A stretch of DNA of 64,000 bases from positions 21,160,256 through 21,224,255 of the forward strand of contig JASFXZ010000001.1 in assembly GCA_032209605.1 (NCBI GenBank). Reading direction: 5' to 3'. The DNA comes from Mactromeris polynyma (Eukaryota > Mollusca > Bivalvia > Venerida > Mactridae). The notes under the pieces are model-generated. The model saw only the letters and a program-made list of their open reading frames with translations, had not been told where the DNA came from and did no database searches. The position numbers were made by a program, and so were the translations under genes. Below are positions 51,564 through 64,000 of this stretch, piece after piece. The number at the start of each line of letters is the position of its first letter. Within the stretch, counting starts at the first letter, position 1.

Positions 51564-52989
51564 GAAACCGAAAATCGATATCGAGTTTCTAGCTCTACCA
51601 GTTTTGATCAATAAACATGTATATTATATAGGGAACATATTTTCAAATGTAAATTTAAACGCTTTATCTAATTACTAGACTATGTTAACAGTTATGACAA
51701 TATTCTGCAATTTCCTCTCTTTTATTTAGTGTAAAACATTTATTCTCACTAAATATCTTCTAGTTTTCAATTTAGTTTTAAAAGTTTCACCTAGAACATA
51801 GAACAAATAGCAAACTTCTCTAAAATTGTCAATTTCTAAAAGGTGAGAATATTCACTTCCGATTCATGTGGGAAGTTGTCAGCGGCTAGCGAAAGAACAG
51901 GCTAGTACTGCTTGGTTACCTAGGGACACTGGTAAAGGGGTAGGTGCACTTACCCCCAAACTTGGCCCTGAGTCAAATTCTTTCGAAAACGTCACTGTGA
52001 AAGCACCCTCCAATAAATTTTACAAAACTGCATTTTTTAAACCATTTTGTTGAAACTGTTACCATGGCAACGAAAATATTTTTTTTACAAAATATGAAAA
52101 AAAAATGTATTTAAGTATTGCACAAAACCAAGTTTTTTTGTACATGATGTATATATAAGAAATAAAATGGATTATTTTTTAAGTGTTTTTTTTTTGTTGC
52201 CATGCTACATAGACACTTATTCATCATATCAAAATTTCATCGTATTCTGACAAACGGCCAATTTTAGGCCTAAGTGCACATATCCCTTAAACTGACCGAC
52301 TTACATAAACTTTAAACTAAAATCATCCCGGAACATAACTAATATACTTTTGTTAATAAAACACTAACCGAATCATCCAGTTGACTTGAACTATAATGCA
52401 TAATGGGTCGTATCAGGGCAAGTATAAAATGAAAAACGTCGTCATTCAATCGAATCGAACAACTGCCTTACATAGAAATCTCACATAATTAAATATGTTT
52501 CGGATAATTTCGGATACTGTACTTTTGAATACGAATATTTAATTCTTGTTTACTTTAATACCTCCAGCTTTGGTTCAACAATTATAACAGAATCTCTCAC
52601 CGTGGTGAACTGTACATTGCTTAAAATGTCAATTTGAACTGCTTTGCGGACCCAGTCTATAGTAAATGTTAATTGACTTTTAATTGAAGTAGTGCAATTT
52701 GTTGTAGTGACACCGAGTTGGATTCATGAATGAAGATGGAACAAACATGGCACTATTGTCACACATTACCCCCTGTACTGCCCCAACAGTTCAATTGGTG
52801 TCACATTATATGGTATCCAAAGTCCAGTTATTGAAGACGAAACGCTTTGTACGTGTCCGAAGAATAAAACAATGTTGTATGATTCAGATTGCTTCTTTGT
52901 AGTTCAGTTATTCTAGACTAAATAAATATGTATATATACTTCGTTTATTTTTTTCTGAAAAATAATTTCACGAACGAACTAACACTTCT
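51564..52989. other. Gene-free stretch before the satellite cluster
   Basis: AT-rich; homopolymer-rich around 52080-52200. The 61-codon frame at 51868 is unsupported. Confidence 0.5.
52058..52071. promoter_or_regulatory. X-box-like palindrome
   Basis: GTTACCATGGCAAC fits the RFX consensus closely. It sits in AT-rich gene-free sequence; may be chance or part of a repeat. Confidence 0.25.
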
Positions 52990-53745
52990 AAAAGAGCTGT
53001 AAATTCGTGAACGCGCATCCGAACTACCAACTACTAGTAACAGCTATGAATTCGCGAATGCGCATCGGAACTATCAACGAACAGCTGTAATTTCGCGAAC
53101 GCGCATCCGAACTACCATTTTTAAAAGAGCTATGAATTCGCTAACGGACGTCTGAAATACCAACTAACAGTTATAAATTTGTAAACCGCATCCGAACTAC
53201 CAACTAACAGCTGTAAATTCGCGAACGCGCATCCGAGCTACCAATTTTAAAACAGCTGTGAATTCGAGAACGCGCATCAGAACTACCAATTATAAAAGAG
53301 CTATGAATTCGCGAACGCACATTCGAATGACCAATTTTAAAACAGCTGTGAATTCAAGAACGCGCATCCGACCTACCAACTAACAGCTGTGAATACTCGA
53401 ATGTGCATCCTAACTATCAACTAACAGCTGTAAATTCGCGAACGCGCATCCGAGCTACCATTTTAAAAGAGATATGAATTCGCAAACGCACGTCTGAACT
53501 ACCATCATACAGTTATAAATTCGTCAACACGCATCCGAACTACCAAATAACAGCTGTGAACTACTAATTTTAAAACAGCTGCGAATTCGAGAACGCGCAT
53601 CAGAACTCCTAATTTCAAAACAGCTGTGAATTCGAGATGGCGCATCAGAACTACCAATTTTAAAAGAGCTATGAATCGCGAACACACATTCGAACGCCCA
53701 ATTTTAAAACAGCTGTGAATTCATGAACGCGCATCCGAACTACCA
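52990..53745. repeat. 41-45 bp satellite-like array
   Basis: About 17-18 units built on AACAGCTGTGAATTCGCGAA and CGCGCATCCGAACTACCA, with two spacer types (AATTTTAAAA or AACTAA). CpG-rich against an AT-rich background. Confidence 0.92.
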
Positions 53746-54289
53746 TCTTCACAGACCTTATTCTTGATTGTAATAATATAGCCACTCATAAGATACACAT
53801 GTAGCATTTTTAAGCATTACAACTTCATTCACTCATCGTTCGTGACAGATTTCACCACTTTGATACCGTTCTCATGCCGATTATAATCTACAATTATGTT
53901 AAATGCTGTGTCACCCAGTGTTATATTGCTTGATATTTTAGATGAATAAAAAAATATTTCGAGTGTTTATACAGATTTGAAATCGAGTTTTTTTTATGAA
54001 TTGGATATTAAGTAGACTATTTTTGGCTTCATTTTCAATTGCAATATTAAGGAGTCAGCACTTTATATCTATAGTATGTCACTTGTACCCGATTTAACAG
54101 AACACAAAGTTTCTCTTTGCGTGTATAGACCTATTTTCGACCCCCTTAAATAAATGCAAGATACTAAAAGTACTCTTGTTATAGACTCGCATTTAAATAT
54201 CGGTATTTAGAAAAAGAAAGCATACACATTACGATTTTTCACAAAAAGCACCGACACAAATATATTCTTTAGAATCACGTCCAATTTCG

Positions 54290-55005
54290 TTACAATGATG
54301 ATAAAACGTTATAATGAATATAACGTTATGGTGAATCTAATGTGATGAATCTAACGTAATGAAGAATCTAACGATGGTGAATCTGACGTTATGGTGAATT
54401 TAATGCAATGAATAATCTAACATTATGGTGAATCTGACGTAATGAAGAATGTAACGTTAAAGTGAATCTAACATTATGGTGAATCTCACGTAATGAAGAA
54501 TGTAACGTTATAGTGAATCTAACGTTATGGTGAATCTAACGTTATGAAGAATGTAACGTTATGGTGCAACTTATGTAATGATGAATGTATTGTTATTTTG
54601 AATCTAACGTTATAGTGAATCTAACGTTATAGTGAATCTAACGTTATGGTGAATCTAACGTCATGGTGAATCTAACGTTATAGTTAACCTAACGTTATGG
54701 TGAATCTAACGTTATGAAGAATGTAACGTTATGGTGCATCTAATGTAATGATGAATGTATTGTTACGGTGAATTTAACGTTATAGTGAATCTAACGTAAT
54801 AATAAATCTAACGTTTTGGTGAATCTAACGTGATGGTGAATCTAATGCAATGATGAAAATACATGTACTGTTTTGAAGAATCTAATGTTACGGTGAATGT
54901 TCAGGTTATGTAGAATATGACGTAATGATGAATCTAATGAATTAATGAGTCTAATGTTATGATGATTCTAATACAGTGATGAATCTAACGGTATGATGTC
55001 TGTAT
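54290..55005. repeat. 17-bp minisatellite (GAATCTAACGTTATGGT)
   Basis: About 40 diverged units of GAATCTAACGTTATGGT and GAATGTAACGTTATGAA, becoming more decayed to the right. Most units contain the AACGTT palindrome. Confidence 0.92.
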
Positions 55006-55559
55006 TACCCGAAAGTCATTACCCCCACCAAAGATAATTCCAAAGTAAATAATTAAAACAATTTGTCGTAGTTTATGACAATAGCTAAATTATATTCCTC
55101 ATTAACTTTGACGTGAATGTTCAGATTTATTCAATGAATTCCGACGTTTTCTTCTCTCGTGTTGCCACTATCCAGAGATACAAACGCCACAAACAAGCAC
55201 TTAACCACTTACGTTGATTGGTTAATTTGCATTGATTCGAAGAAACATGATATGGCTTATCACTAATTACGCCGGGTACCTGTCGGCTACAACAATAGAA
55301 GATGGATGGATTTCTAGTGGCATTCAAGTGCTGTTGTCGATACGCGCATATCTCTTCGATCTCATTGTGAGGTCATAGAGAGCAATAAGGTAATGCTTAA
55401 AGTCAAAGTACAAAACACCTCAATACACTGGTGCTTTACCTGAGTCGCAGACAAATTCAGAAGACCATATAACACATTTTTAAGTTTTAAAATTAAAATT
55501 TACATTTCGGCAACTAGGAGCGTGTCGTATTTTAAACCCGTTTTGGTCGTAATATTTCT

Positions 55560-55990
55560 TGAATCACTACCATAGCCATCGTCATCTGCATGTCATTAAA
55601 TGTTATCATGACCATCGCCATCAGCATTATCATCATCGTCATCAATATCATCATCGATATCAGTATCATAACATCACTGTCATTTACGTAATTGTCATTA
55701 TCATAATTATCACTATTGTCATTATCATTAGTGTCATTAGCATTATTATTGTCACTATTATTATCATCATTTGCTTCATTTTCATCATTATCATTAGCAT
55801 TATCATTTGTCATTATAATCATCATTATTATTATCACCATTATTATTGTCACTATCATTATCATCATTATAGTCTTCATTTTCATTATTTTCATTATCAT
55901 GTTCATTATCACCATTGTCATCGTCACCATCATCATCATGATTTTTATATTCACCGCCACCATCGTTATCACCACTCTAATTATGATAAA
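55560..55990. repeat. ATC/ATT trinucleotide microsatellite tract
   Basis: Long run of ATCATT / ATCACC / GTCATT-type trinucleotides, over 400 bp. The overlapping ORFs of 120-158 codons on both strands, rich in I/H or M/N/D, are artefacts. Confidence 0.95.
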
Positions 55991-57667
55991 TTTTATTATT
56001 CACCTTGTGCTATTTACAGGATACAATATTATTAATATTATTGCTATACTAATAACATTATTTTCTAAATTTCAATAATACGCAAGCTCTACATATCAAA
56101 GCCAATTAGGATAAAACTCTTGTTGTACACATGGTGACATGATAATCCTTGTCCTTCTTCCTGTTTGCGGAAGTTTCTGCAAGAAATTGCATTATACAAT
56201 ACAAGTAAGTTAGATCGAACCGGTGCGATGGTGGGTCGTTCCGTTCGCTTAGAACGTGACAATTACCGATTTTCTAACGATTAAAATGCAACGAATGAAT
56301 TACGCCCAGGTTTGGCGTTTGTAACATCTGTAATATCTTATAATATGAGCGCCGCTGTACGATTTACAACTTCTTCTTTAAGTGACGTCGTTTTCAGAAA
56401 ACGTTACATGTGACATCACCATGCACTAACAGTAAGAAATATTTGCCCCATATGGCAATATGAAATCGAAGTGACTATATGGAGTAAATTTTGTTTCCTG
56501 CTTGCAAATAAAGTCATCACATGTTTTATTTCAATGACGTCACTTACAGAAGAGGTTGTAAATCTCATAGCAGCTCTCATATGCATTGTGAGTTAAGCAG
56601 CATCGGTAGGTACAGTATATCAACGTGGCTTGTCGGAACGGTGGTTGGCGTGTGTCTTAATGAATGGTATCCTATAAACTTTCTTTATCAAATTTTACAT
56701 TTCAGTACCGTACAGATATTCTAAAATGCAAGCTTGTTTGGAGGTTCTTGTATGGCAGATTCGGCGACAAAGCAAACATGTTCGACTTTGACTACAGTTG
56801 TATCCCATGTCTTACAATAGTCATTGTCCAGATATGTTTTATACAATATAAGTTACATTTGTATGTGTATGATTACAATAGTTTAAAGCTCTGGACGCCC
56901 TCTCCGTGACTTGATAAAAACTTATTAATCTTGGTGGCTCTCATTCTATCAATGCTATTGTCTTTAGTGAACACGATGCAAGTAGGTCTACCAAAGGTTC
57001 CAACATAGGTGGTACCGACAGATTAGATTCTAGATAGAAGACATTGCAATTTCTCGAATTTCCATGTATACAATTCAATTCCACGAGCTCCTACGTATTC
57101 AACAATTATACGTGATACCGATGCATCCGTCGGGTGTCGTATAAAGCTGATACAACCAGAGCAAGGTCATTATGTTTCGAGTGGTTAGCGATTAAGACAA
57201 AGAGAAATCGCTCATTGGTGCAGATTACATGGATATAACAATTTGCTCTATCAGAATTCTAGCTCTTCGAAACCATTTACTACAAGATAGGGTGAGATAC
57301 ATCAACATATTTTCGTCATTTGCTTCAATTATACTAATTAACTTTGCTCCTATAATAGAGATATAGACATAATATAAAGTACTACAGCACTATCTTTAAA
57401 ACTCCCACGTTCCTTTAACAAGGTGTTTCTGAATTCTCTTAAAACGCTGTTTAAAACTGCAACTGTGCGTTTTTTGTAGAACTAAAATAGATTGATTGTT
57501 AAAAGAAACAGAAGCATGTGATATTAAATGCCAATGAACGTTCGACAACTATTTGAACTTAACTATTTTACGAAGCAGATAAAATAGTTAAAATGAAATG
57601 TGTGTTTCTTCATTCATTCATTCAAATATTGCTTTCGGAGGAGCAACATAGCGCTTGCTGGTATCCA
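55991..57667. other. Gene-free stretch
   Basis: Apart from the C-family MITE at 56343, nothing recognisable. Frames at 56521-56909 lie partly in that MITE and look non-coding. Confidence 0.5.
56343..56582. mobile_element. C-family MITE
   Basis: Ends ATGAGCGCCGCTGTACGATT and CATAGCAGCTCTCATATG. Same core with GCCCCATATGGCAATATG and a TGACGTCA near the right end. Isolated copy with no D partner. Confidence 0.78.
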
Positions 57668-58009
57668 TGGGTGTCACGATACGCCTAAAAGTACCACGAT
57701 ATATTGCTAAACATCATCAACATATTGCAATACGCACCACAATATATTGCTTCATTAAGCTGAATTATTATTGTAAATGTTTTTCCTTACATGATCACTT
57801 TTATTCAGCTGCAAACTCTTCAGATGTGTTGCAAAAATTGAACATGCAAAATCCATATATTTACAGTTTGAAGTTAATACTAGCAGAAAACAGCAAACCC
57901 GTATCGTAAACAATGGTACGTTCATTTGATATCACGGTAAAATACAGTTTGAATGCATATTGCTATATACCGATATACCGGTACATGTATATATATTGTG
58001 ACACCCCTA
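57668..58009. mobile_element. hAT-like MITE
   Basis: TGGGTGTCACGATA at the left and TATTGTGACACCCCTA at the right are inverted matches. The interior holds CACGATATATTGC-type repeats. An 84-codon ORF crosses it but has no recognisable features. Confidence 0.6.
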
Positions 58010-58120
58010 ATACTTGAAACCGAGGAACAATGGATATGTCAACTGACGACCGCACATGACTGGAATACATTGGAAAAATGGCATAAAACTTCAACCCAAG
58101 ACACTTTAGATAGAACGAAA

Positions 58121-58333
58121 TGAGGACCGCTGTATGACGTCATTTCCAGAAAACGTCACAAGTGACGTCACCATGTACTGACAGTAAGCAATATTTACCC
58201 CATATGGCAACATGAAAACGAAGTGACCATATGGAATAAATATTGTTTCCTGCATGCAAATAGTGACATCACATGTTGCGTTTTCTTGAAATGACTTACA
58301 GAAGAGGTTGTAAATCCCATAGCAGCGCTCTAA
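58121..58333. mobile_element. C-family MITE
   Basis: Left end shortened (GAGGACCGCTGTATGACGTC), right end TAGCAGCGCTCTAATG. Shares the AAAACGTCACAAGTGACGTC and CCATATGGCAACATG blocks. Spurious short ORFs cross it. Confidence 0.75.
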
Positions 58334-59037
58334 TGTGAAACTTCCCATTGTTTTTTTTTCACTTAAAACTAAGATGCTGATGGTATAATTTACTAAAGGT
58401 TTCCAAAATCAATCCTTGATCGTAACTGATATAAAGAAATAAAATTTTCTGGCATTTCTTACTTTTCCTAGAAGTAGCATGTGTTATATTAGTTAAAAAA
58501 TTTCATAAATCTGAATCATTTTTGAAATAATGCTGTTATCTTAAGTGAATTATCACATTACATCAAGCAGGGTGTTCATCAAATGATTATTTAGATTATT
58601 TGTTTTATTTCAAAATATGATAGCAAATCATGATACATTTTATTATAACCTCGCCTGCTCTGAAATAAATCTGATGAAAACTGAGTATATGGCGTTTGCT
58701 TTGCATCAAGATCGTACGATAAAATACTACTTTGCTTTTTATTTTATCAAGCATTTATTGCGATTTTTGTATTTCACAAAGAATGTTTAAACCTGTACTG
58801 TACATAAAATCCACAATTAAATGAACACAGAATTTTACGAGCAGCCTGCAAACACAGATGGTGACCGTTATATTGGTTATTACAGTTCGTGTGTCGATAA
58901 AAGCCATATAAATTCTGAAACAAAATCCGAAAACATTTTAGCCGATACAAATTGCAAATAATTAAGATGTGTCAATGAAACGTTACTCACTTCAAGTAAA
59001 AATATGAACAGAAACAGATACGTTCATCATCAAGAGT

Positions 59038-59219
59038 TACAGTCAAACCTCACCTAACGACCACCTCAATATTAAGACCACCTCAAAATTGAGACCACAA
59101 TTTTCGAGTCTATTTTAACTTTTTTGCTTTTTACTCAACCTCAATATTAAGACCACCTCAATAATATGATCAGTGTTCAATGGTCCCAAAGGTGGTCGTA
59201 TTATTGAGACTTTACTGTA
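59038..59219. mobile_element. A-family MITE
   Basis: TACAGTCAAACCTCACCTAA to GAGACTTTACTGTA, about 182 bp. Confidence 0.8.
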
Positions 59220-59222
59220 TAA

Positions 59223-59828
59223 CAATCCACTGCGAAAAGCCCGCTAAAAGGCATTGAAAGCTGGGTATTGCTGAGTTTGGTGATTTTCAAGGGGGACAAT
59301 CCACTGCGAATAGTACTCAGCACTCAGTATGGATACTAAAATTTCAGATTTTCACTCAAATGAAAGTTGATCACAAACATACAGCAGTAAGCATTGGAAC
59401 CCAGAACGCGCACGCAAATCACAAGACACAGCAATACCCAGCTTTCAATGCCTTTTAGCGGGCTTATCGCAGTGGATTGTCCCCCTTGAAAATCACCAAA
59501 CTCGGCCATACCCAGCTTTCAATGCATTTTAGCGGGCTTATCGCAGTGGATTGTCCCCCTTGAAAATCACCAAACTCGGCCATACCCAGCTTTCAATGCA
59601 TTTTAGCGGGCTTATCGCAGTGGATTGTCCCCCTTGAAAATCACCAAACTCAGCAATACCCAGCTTTCAATGCCTTTTAGCGGGCTATTCGCAGTGGATT
59701 GTCCCCCTTGAAAATCACCAAACTCAGCAATACCCAGCTTTCGATGCCTTTTAGCGGGCTTATCGCAGTGGATTGTCTCCCTTGAAAATCACCAAACTCG
59801 GCCATACCCAGCTTTCAATGCCTTTTAG
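59223..59828. repeat. 74-bp satellite array with an inverted copy
   Basis: 59429-59828 holds just over five copies of a 74-bp unit (CCCAGCTTTCAATGC, TTTTAGCGGGCTTATCGCAG, TGGATTGTCCCCCTTG, AAAATCACCAAACTCGGCC). 59223-59318 holds one unit in reverse. The roughly 110 bp between them is unrelated. Confidence 0.92.
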
Positions 59829-60667
59829 TCAATACATTCATCCAAAGTTCTAACGCATCATATCTAAACTTTATGTAATTTTCTTAATTATTTACTAAAT
59901 GTTATGAAAATTCAGATTTCTGATCATATAGCATTATTTCTTTTAAAACCATTCGCAAAAAAAGTATTCGATGTTAATTGCAGCCATGCGGAACGAACGA
60001 TCGAATTTCGGTACTTTTGAATACATGTATGTAGTACAGAAGTCATTGACGCTATCATATAAGTTTCTGAATCTATGTAAGACTGATTTAAAACGTTCAA
60101 TGGTTAATTTGCTGACTTCGAATAAATCGGCTTAAACCCTTAGGTGCGAATTCCCATACATCAAAATACGAGCGAACTTTCACATTTGATCGGCACGTCG
60201 TAACTGATTGCAAAGTTTATTTAGTGAAGATAGCATAATGCACACGAAGCTGTAATTGATAAGTGCTTTAAGTGTTCACCAATTTATTTTCTACTGTTTG
60301 TTTGGATTGGAAAATTCGACTCTGTGAGGTGAAAATATGAGAAACGTTAAGTAGACGACATATGATGAACAGAGCCATCACTGGCGTAAGAACTTGTGCC
60401 GGTGGGAAGCGTGCAAAGAGGAAGTTCATCCAAAGAAAATGTTTTATAAGTTTATTACAATAAAATCACACAGAGAATGTTTAATTCAAACATCTATCTG
60501 GCTCATCTGAACGTATTTTAATGGACTTGATCCAGTTTTGTTGCATTGGCTTAAACGTCTTTGATAAGAATAATTTCAGTGTATAAGCGATGAAAGCAAT
60601 CTTGTTTTGTCACATTTCAAACAGACAAAACTTGAAGGAAACAAACAGCTTCTTAAACTATTATTTC

Positions 60668-60897
60668 CACCCGACTCACTAAGCTGGTAGAGTGCTAGAC
60701 TGTCATACGGCACTTCCGGGTTCAATTCCCGGGTTGGGCAAGTTATGTACTTCCGTGGCATTGGTTACGGTCATGTCCTCCATATGTAGAGAAGAGCAAA
60801 TTAAAACTGGTTGATACTTTTTCCTGGTAATGTAGTCAGTTTGGCCGCCGTGTATGACTGAATAATTGTTGAAAAACGACGTAAAACCGAAGCAACC
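60668..60897 (+). mobile_element. tRNA-derived SINE, plus strand
   Basis: Head AAGCTGGTAGAGTGCTAGAC with Asp-like TGTCAT loop, B box GGTTCAATTCCCGGG, body with TTGGTTACGGTCATGTCCTC, tail AAAAACGACGTAAAACCGAA. Related to the copies at 29870 and 33549. Confidence 0.82.
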
Positions 60898-62185
60898 ACG
60901 TGGAAGCATAAGTACATGTATATGCTCGTAATGTTCGAACGTGATGCTATAAAACGCATCGAATATGCGTATTTATTAATTTCATAGTTTTATTTATTTA
61001 TTGTATTACTTTATTTATCTTATTATCAAAATATCATGATATCAAAGACTTTTTTATACTGCAACGGAACGTATAGAGGCAGACAAAGCCGATGTATATT
61101 TGTAAGACAAACGTTTGTTTGCAATCTATGACGCAGACTCTTTATAAACAGTGCGCTTTTATAAAATTACGATGCGGATTTATGATTGGATACGTCATCT
61201 AACCACAGGTCATTGGTATAGGGGTAAGCAGGGTTAAGTCAAAGTATATGGTTACCAAATTATTTATAATACAAAAACACGTAAAGTGTTTTTATCCTAG
61301 AGATTATGTTGCGAAAACATCATTGCATTCTGTGACTGTCTCTTGTTGTAACGGTTATACTACGGTTATCTTTTTAACTTTGTATCGAAATATGGAGGAG
61401 TAGGTCATTTGTCATCAGAAATTTAGAAAAAAATGCACACTTTTTTTCTCTGATGTTATATTATAGCTGGGTCAAGTACATACAGAGTAGGATCTTCGTT
61501 TGAGATTACATCCATAATACGCCCTGTCACTTCGAACAGCGATTTATTTTGAGAACGTTTTAAAGACCCACGTTTAAGACATTTTTTCCGTTTATTAAAC
61601 GGTTATTTAACAGTTTTCTTTAAGTCGAACTGTGATTACTAATGCTCAATGCATCAACTCATGGTTTAATATTCAATAACGTACTCGAAATGTCCACTTC
61701 AATATAACAGAATGGAGTTTTTGTTAAATAACTAGGTTAAACTTATTCATTTCACTTCGATTGCGAAAAACAAAGTTATTACAACTTACATAATCGAACT
61801 ATTTTAGGGGCGTAGCTACATATACGCAATCTACACAGTTGCGTAGGTTAACATGGTTCTTAATAATTTAAAAATGCTAAAGTGTAATAAAACAGCAAAG
61901 TGTTGGGAAACTCGTCGATCAGCATTTTTCCATTTTAGGAGATACATATTCTGAATACACATTGTACAACACGCTAAAATTGACTATCTATTGCGAAACG
62001 GCCTCCAGATTGCATCACTAACAAAAATGTATTTTTCCGGGGAGTGAGGCACACCCCCGGGCATTCTTACAGTGCTTGCGTTCACATCCAACAAGTCCTT
62101 ACTACGCTCTCGATGATTGCTTCCTGTGTTACTAACCAGTACTTGCACCTAAGTAAGGGATTGTAAAGTTCACAGTTCACGCTCA

Positions 62186-62277
62186 CCGCCGGTGGGATTC
62201 GAACCCACAATCCTCGGGTCAGGAGTCCGAGACTCTACCAACAACTAACAACAATCCATAGACCACTATACCATCTG
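62186..62277 (-). repeat. tRNA-like pseudogene or SINE head
   Basis: Minus strand: GGTATAGTGGTCTATGG (A box), CTCGG-loop-CCGAG stem, GTGGGTTCGAATCCCACC (perfect T arm). The 5' acceptor half does not pair with the 3' half and the D-arm region carries an insertion, so not a working tRNA. Confidence 0.5.
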
Positions 62278-63297
62278 GAAAATTACTGTATACATGTTTC
62301 CATTTTAAAGCGGCGTTTCATTTTTTATTCTCTATCAAGATGGCTGTATTGTATCTTCAAACCACCCTTATTGCCTTTTATTTTACAAAACAAAAAATAT
62401 ATTAGTCTGATACTGTCGTGTTTCTAAACCGGAAGTAGCCAAATCTAGACATCAAACTGGTGACGAGACAAATCATAGAGGATTTTGATTTTCTAATTTC
62501 GCGTTCTGATGACAAACATCGAACGATCTTAGGTGTCATTGCATCATAATTGTTTTTCATACACGTTTTCTTGTCAGAAATCGTCAAATTAAGCAGTTTA
62601 AGAGTTCTTTAGTGATACCGAAGTTTCTTCGAAGAAAATTGAGAGTAAAATGTCTTGATAATTGAAAATTATATCAAAATTAGTGAAATAAACATGTTTT
62701 TGTCAGCAAATTTGTCATTCCTACCCAAATTTGGAAAACAAATATTTACATATATATTTTTTTTACAAAACATATGATCTGTAGCTTTAATTATCAGTCC
62801 GACATCTGTGTAGTCTAACTAATCTTTATTCGTTCATCAACTGGTACATCCTTTTGAAAAAAGTTCAATAGATTTGCCTATAACTTAATATTGAGTCGAC
62901 TCAGATCGTCTGAAAGTATGTGGGGACAATCAAAAAGATAATAAAAAGGCGTGACACAAGTCATGCACTGAAATTAGTTGAATAGTTGATTTGAATAGAA
63001 TACTGGCCCACAAAATGGTTATCTTTTCAGAATTCAATTAAAGCGACAATCGCCATTTTGTAGAGAACATACCACTCAGGCAGATACTAATTAGAAATCT
63101 TTTGTATGACGGACAAGTCTGAAGACTTAGTTTTGTCACGCGAAAAGAGAGTATTCGAATTTCAGTAAGGTTTTGATTATCTAGGGGATGGACATCTGGG
63201 GTCGTAAGGATCGGAAGAAACGCCCTTTAGTCTCTCTAATGATGTATGGCGGAGGTTAATGATATTCGGAACGTTATACATCAAGCATCTCGCAAAA

Positions 63298-63307
63298 TCT
63301 CGCGAGA
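63298..63307. promoter_or_regulatory. TCTCGCGAGA promoter-type palindrome
   Basis: Exact TCTCGCGAGA, a motif known from CpG-type promoters of housekeeping genes in animals. The following 300 bp contain ATGGGTGACGAAGTTCGCGA at 63548, which stops after seven codons, so no first exon can be called. Confidence 0.4.
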
Positions 63308-63744
63308 ACGTGAGCAACGTTTTCGAGGTTTTTTTCAGCACTCGTTTAACCTGCGGTGTTGAAGTTTGGAATGCGTCCTTTTGTTGCTATTTTTAACCGG
63401 TAGAGAAGATTAAATCATATATTGATGTTATGATGGTAGCTACGTAATCATTCATTAAGTTTTATTTCTGAACAGTTTATGTTTCCTTTCATTAATCATA
63501 TAATCCGAGCTGTAGTTGTCGTCTGGCGGGTTGAATTGTCGTCAGCATGGGTGACGAAGTTCGCGATTAAGTAGTATTAACAGTTTTGGGTGTCATATTT
63601 GTCCTTAAGATCTATAATATATACAGGAAAGGTGTCATGACTTGCAAATCACTCATTTTTCCAAACTATTTGTCAGTTGAGAGTCAAACAAACACGCTAT
63701 TTAGCACTGACTGAGTTATTGCATCTCAATTAACGATACGAATC

Positions 63745-64000
63745 GCGATACACCGGAACCCCTTTCAACCGGAACCCCTTCTAACCGGACAAGAATAAAG
63801 TCTCGATATTGATTTTTATGTCTTGCTTAATACCTTTCGATGGAAGAATTTGATCCATCGCACTGTGAGAAAATAAAGAACCAACTGTCCCTGTTTGAAA
63901 AAAATGTTCAGAATCTTGATCAGTTCTCAAAACCCCAATAGTCCGGAAACCCCTTTAAACTGGAAATTTTGTCCGGTCCCGATCTCGTCCGGTTTAGAGG
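63745..64000. mobile_element. Tigger-like element, cut by window end
   Basis: ACACCGGAACCCCTTTCAAC and a repeated ACCCCTTCTAACCGGAC at the left; near the end GTCCGGTCCCGATCTCGTCC and GTCCGGTTTAGAGG look like the inverted counterpart. Not related to families A or B except in general form. Confidence 0.45.

Larger units (their letters stand above)
59829..63744. other. Gene-free right flank
   Basis: Contains the SINE at 60668, the tRNA-like unit at 62186 and the TCTCGCGAGA palindrome at 63298. No exon was recognised on either strand. A gene starting beyond the window is possible. Confidence 0.45.

Noticed and set aside
53505..53687. 60-codon minus-strand ORF with LKLVVLM repeats
   Set aside because: Falls wholly inside the 41-45 bp tandem array.
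55532..56078. ORFs of 120-158 codons on both strands
   Set aside because: Translations of an ATC/ATT microsatellite (His/Ile or Met/Asn/Asp runs).
60576..60909. Two short minus-strand ORFs
   Set aside because: Both overlap the SINE at 60668-60897.
62186..62277. Possible functional tRNA gene on the minus strand
   Set aside because: T arm is perfect but acceptor halves do not pair and the D-arm region carries an insertion.

Overview
The window is animal nuclear DNA: AT-rich, with large GT-AG introns and dense interspersed repeats. The two recognisable genes, the many tRNA-derived SINEs and the MITE-rich non-coding sequence suggest a lophotrochozoan, most likely a bivalve mollusc. The taxon is an inference. 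I saw no operon, CRISPR array, virus or prokaryotic system.

Layout. 1-3762: a GC-rich palindromic repeat cluster, then repeat-laden intergenic sequence. 3763-20093 (+): a complete 17-exon SASS6 (SAS-6 centriole assembly protein) gene. All exon junctions join in frame, giving 676 codons plus stop. 20094-27511: intergenic, with MITEs, a 21-bp minisatellite and SINE fragments. 27512-44424 (-): nine exons of a cholinesterase/carboxylesterase-like serine hydrolase with an intact catalytic triad and a C-terminal transmembrane anchor. They join in frame to 531 codons plus stop, but the first coding exon (signal peptide and N-terminus) was not found. 44425-64000: no gene I can support. This part holds nested transposons (including a truncated THAP-domain exon inside an element that split another MITE), a run of satellite arrays at 52.9-56.0 kb, an inverted 74-bp satellite at 59.2-59.8 kb, more SINEs, and a promoter-like TCTCGCGAGA palindrome near 63.3 kb.

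The two genes show no functional link. SASS6 builds the centriole cartwheel; the esterase is a predicted cell-surface enzyme. The most unusual content is the repeat landscape. At least eight MITE-like families recur. One carries several CREB/ATF-type TGACGTCA palindromes per copy, one carries an array of CACGTG E-boxes, and several lie right beside exons: an inverted pair flanks SASS6 exon 16, one element ends about 20 bp before the exon-17 acceptor, and one lies just past the SASS6 stop. Several insertions have clear target-site duplications or paralogous empty sites within the window. No search or alignment was run; all family names rest on visible motifs.
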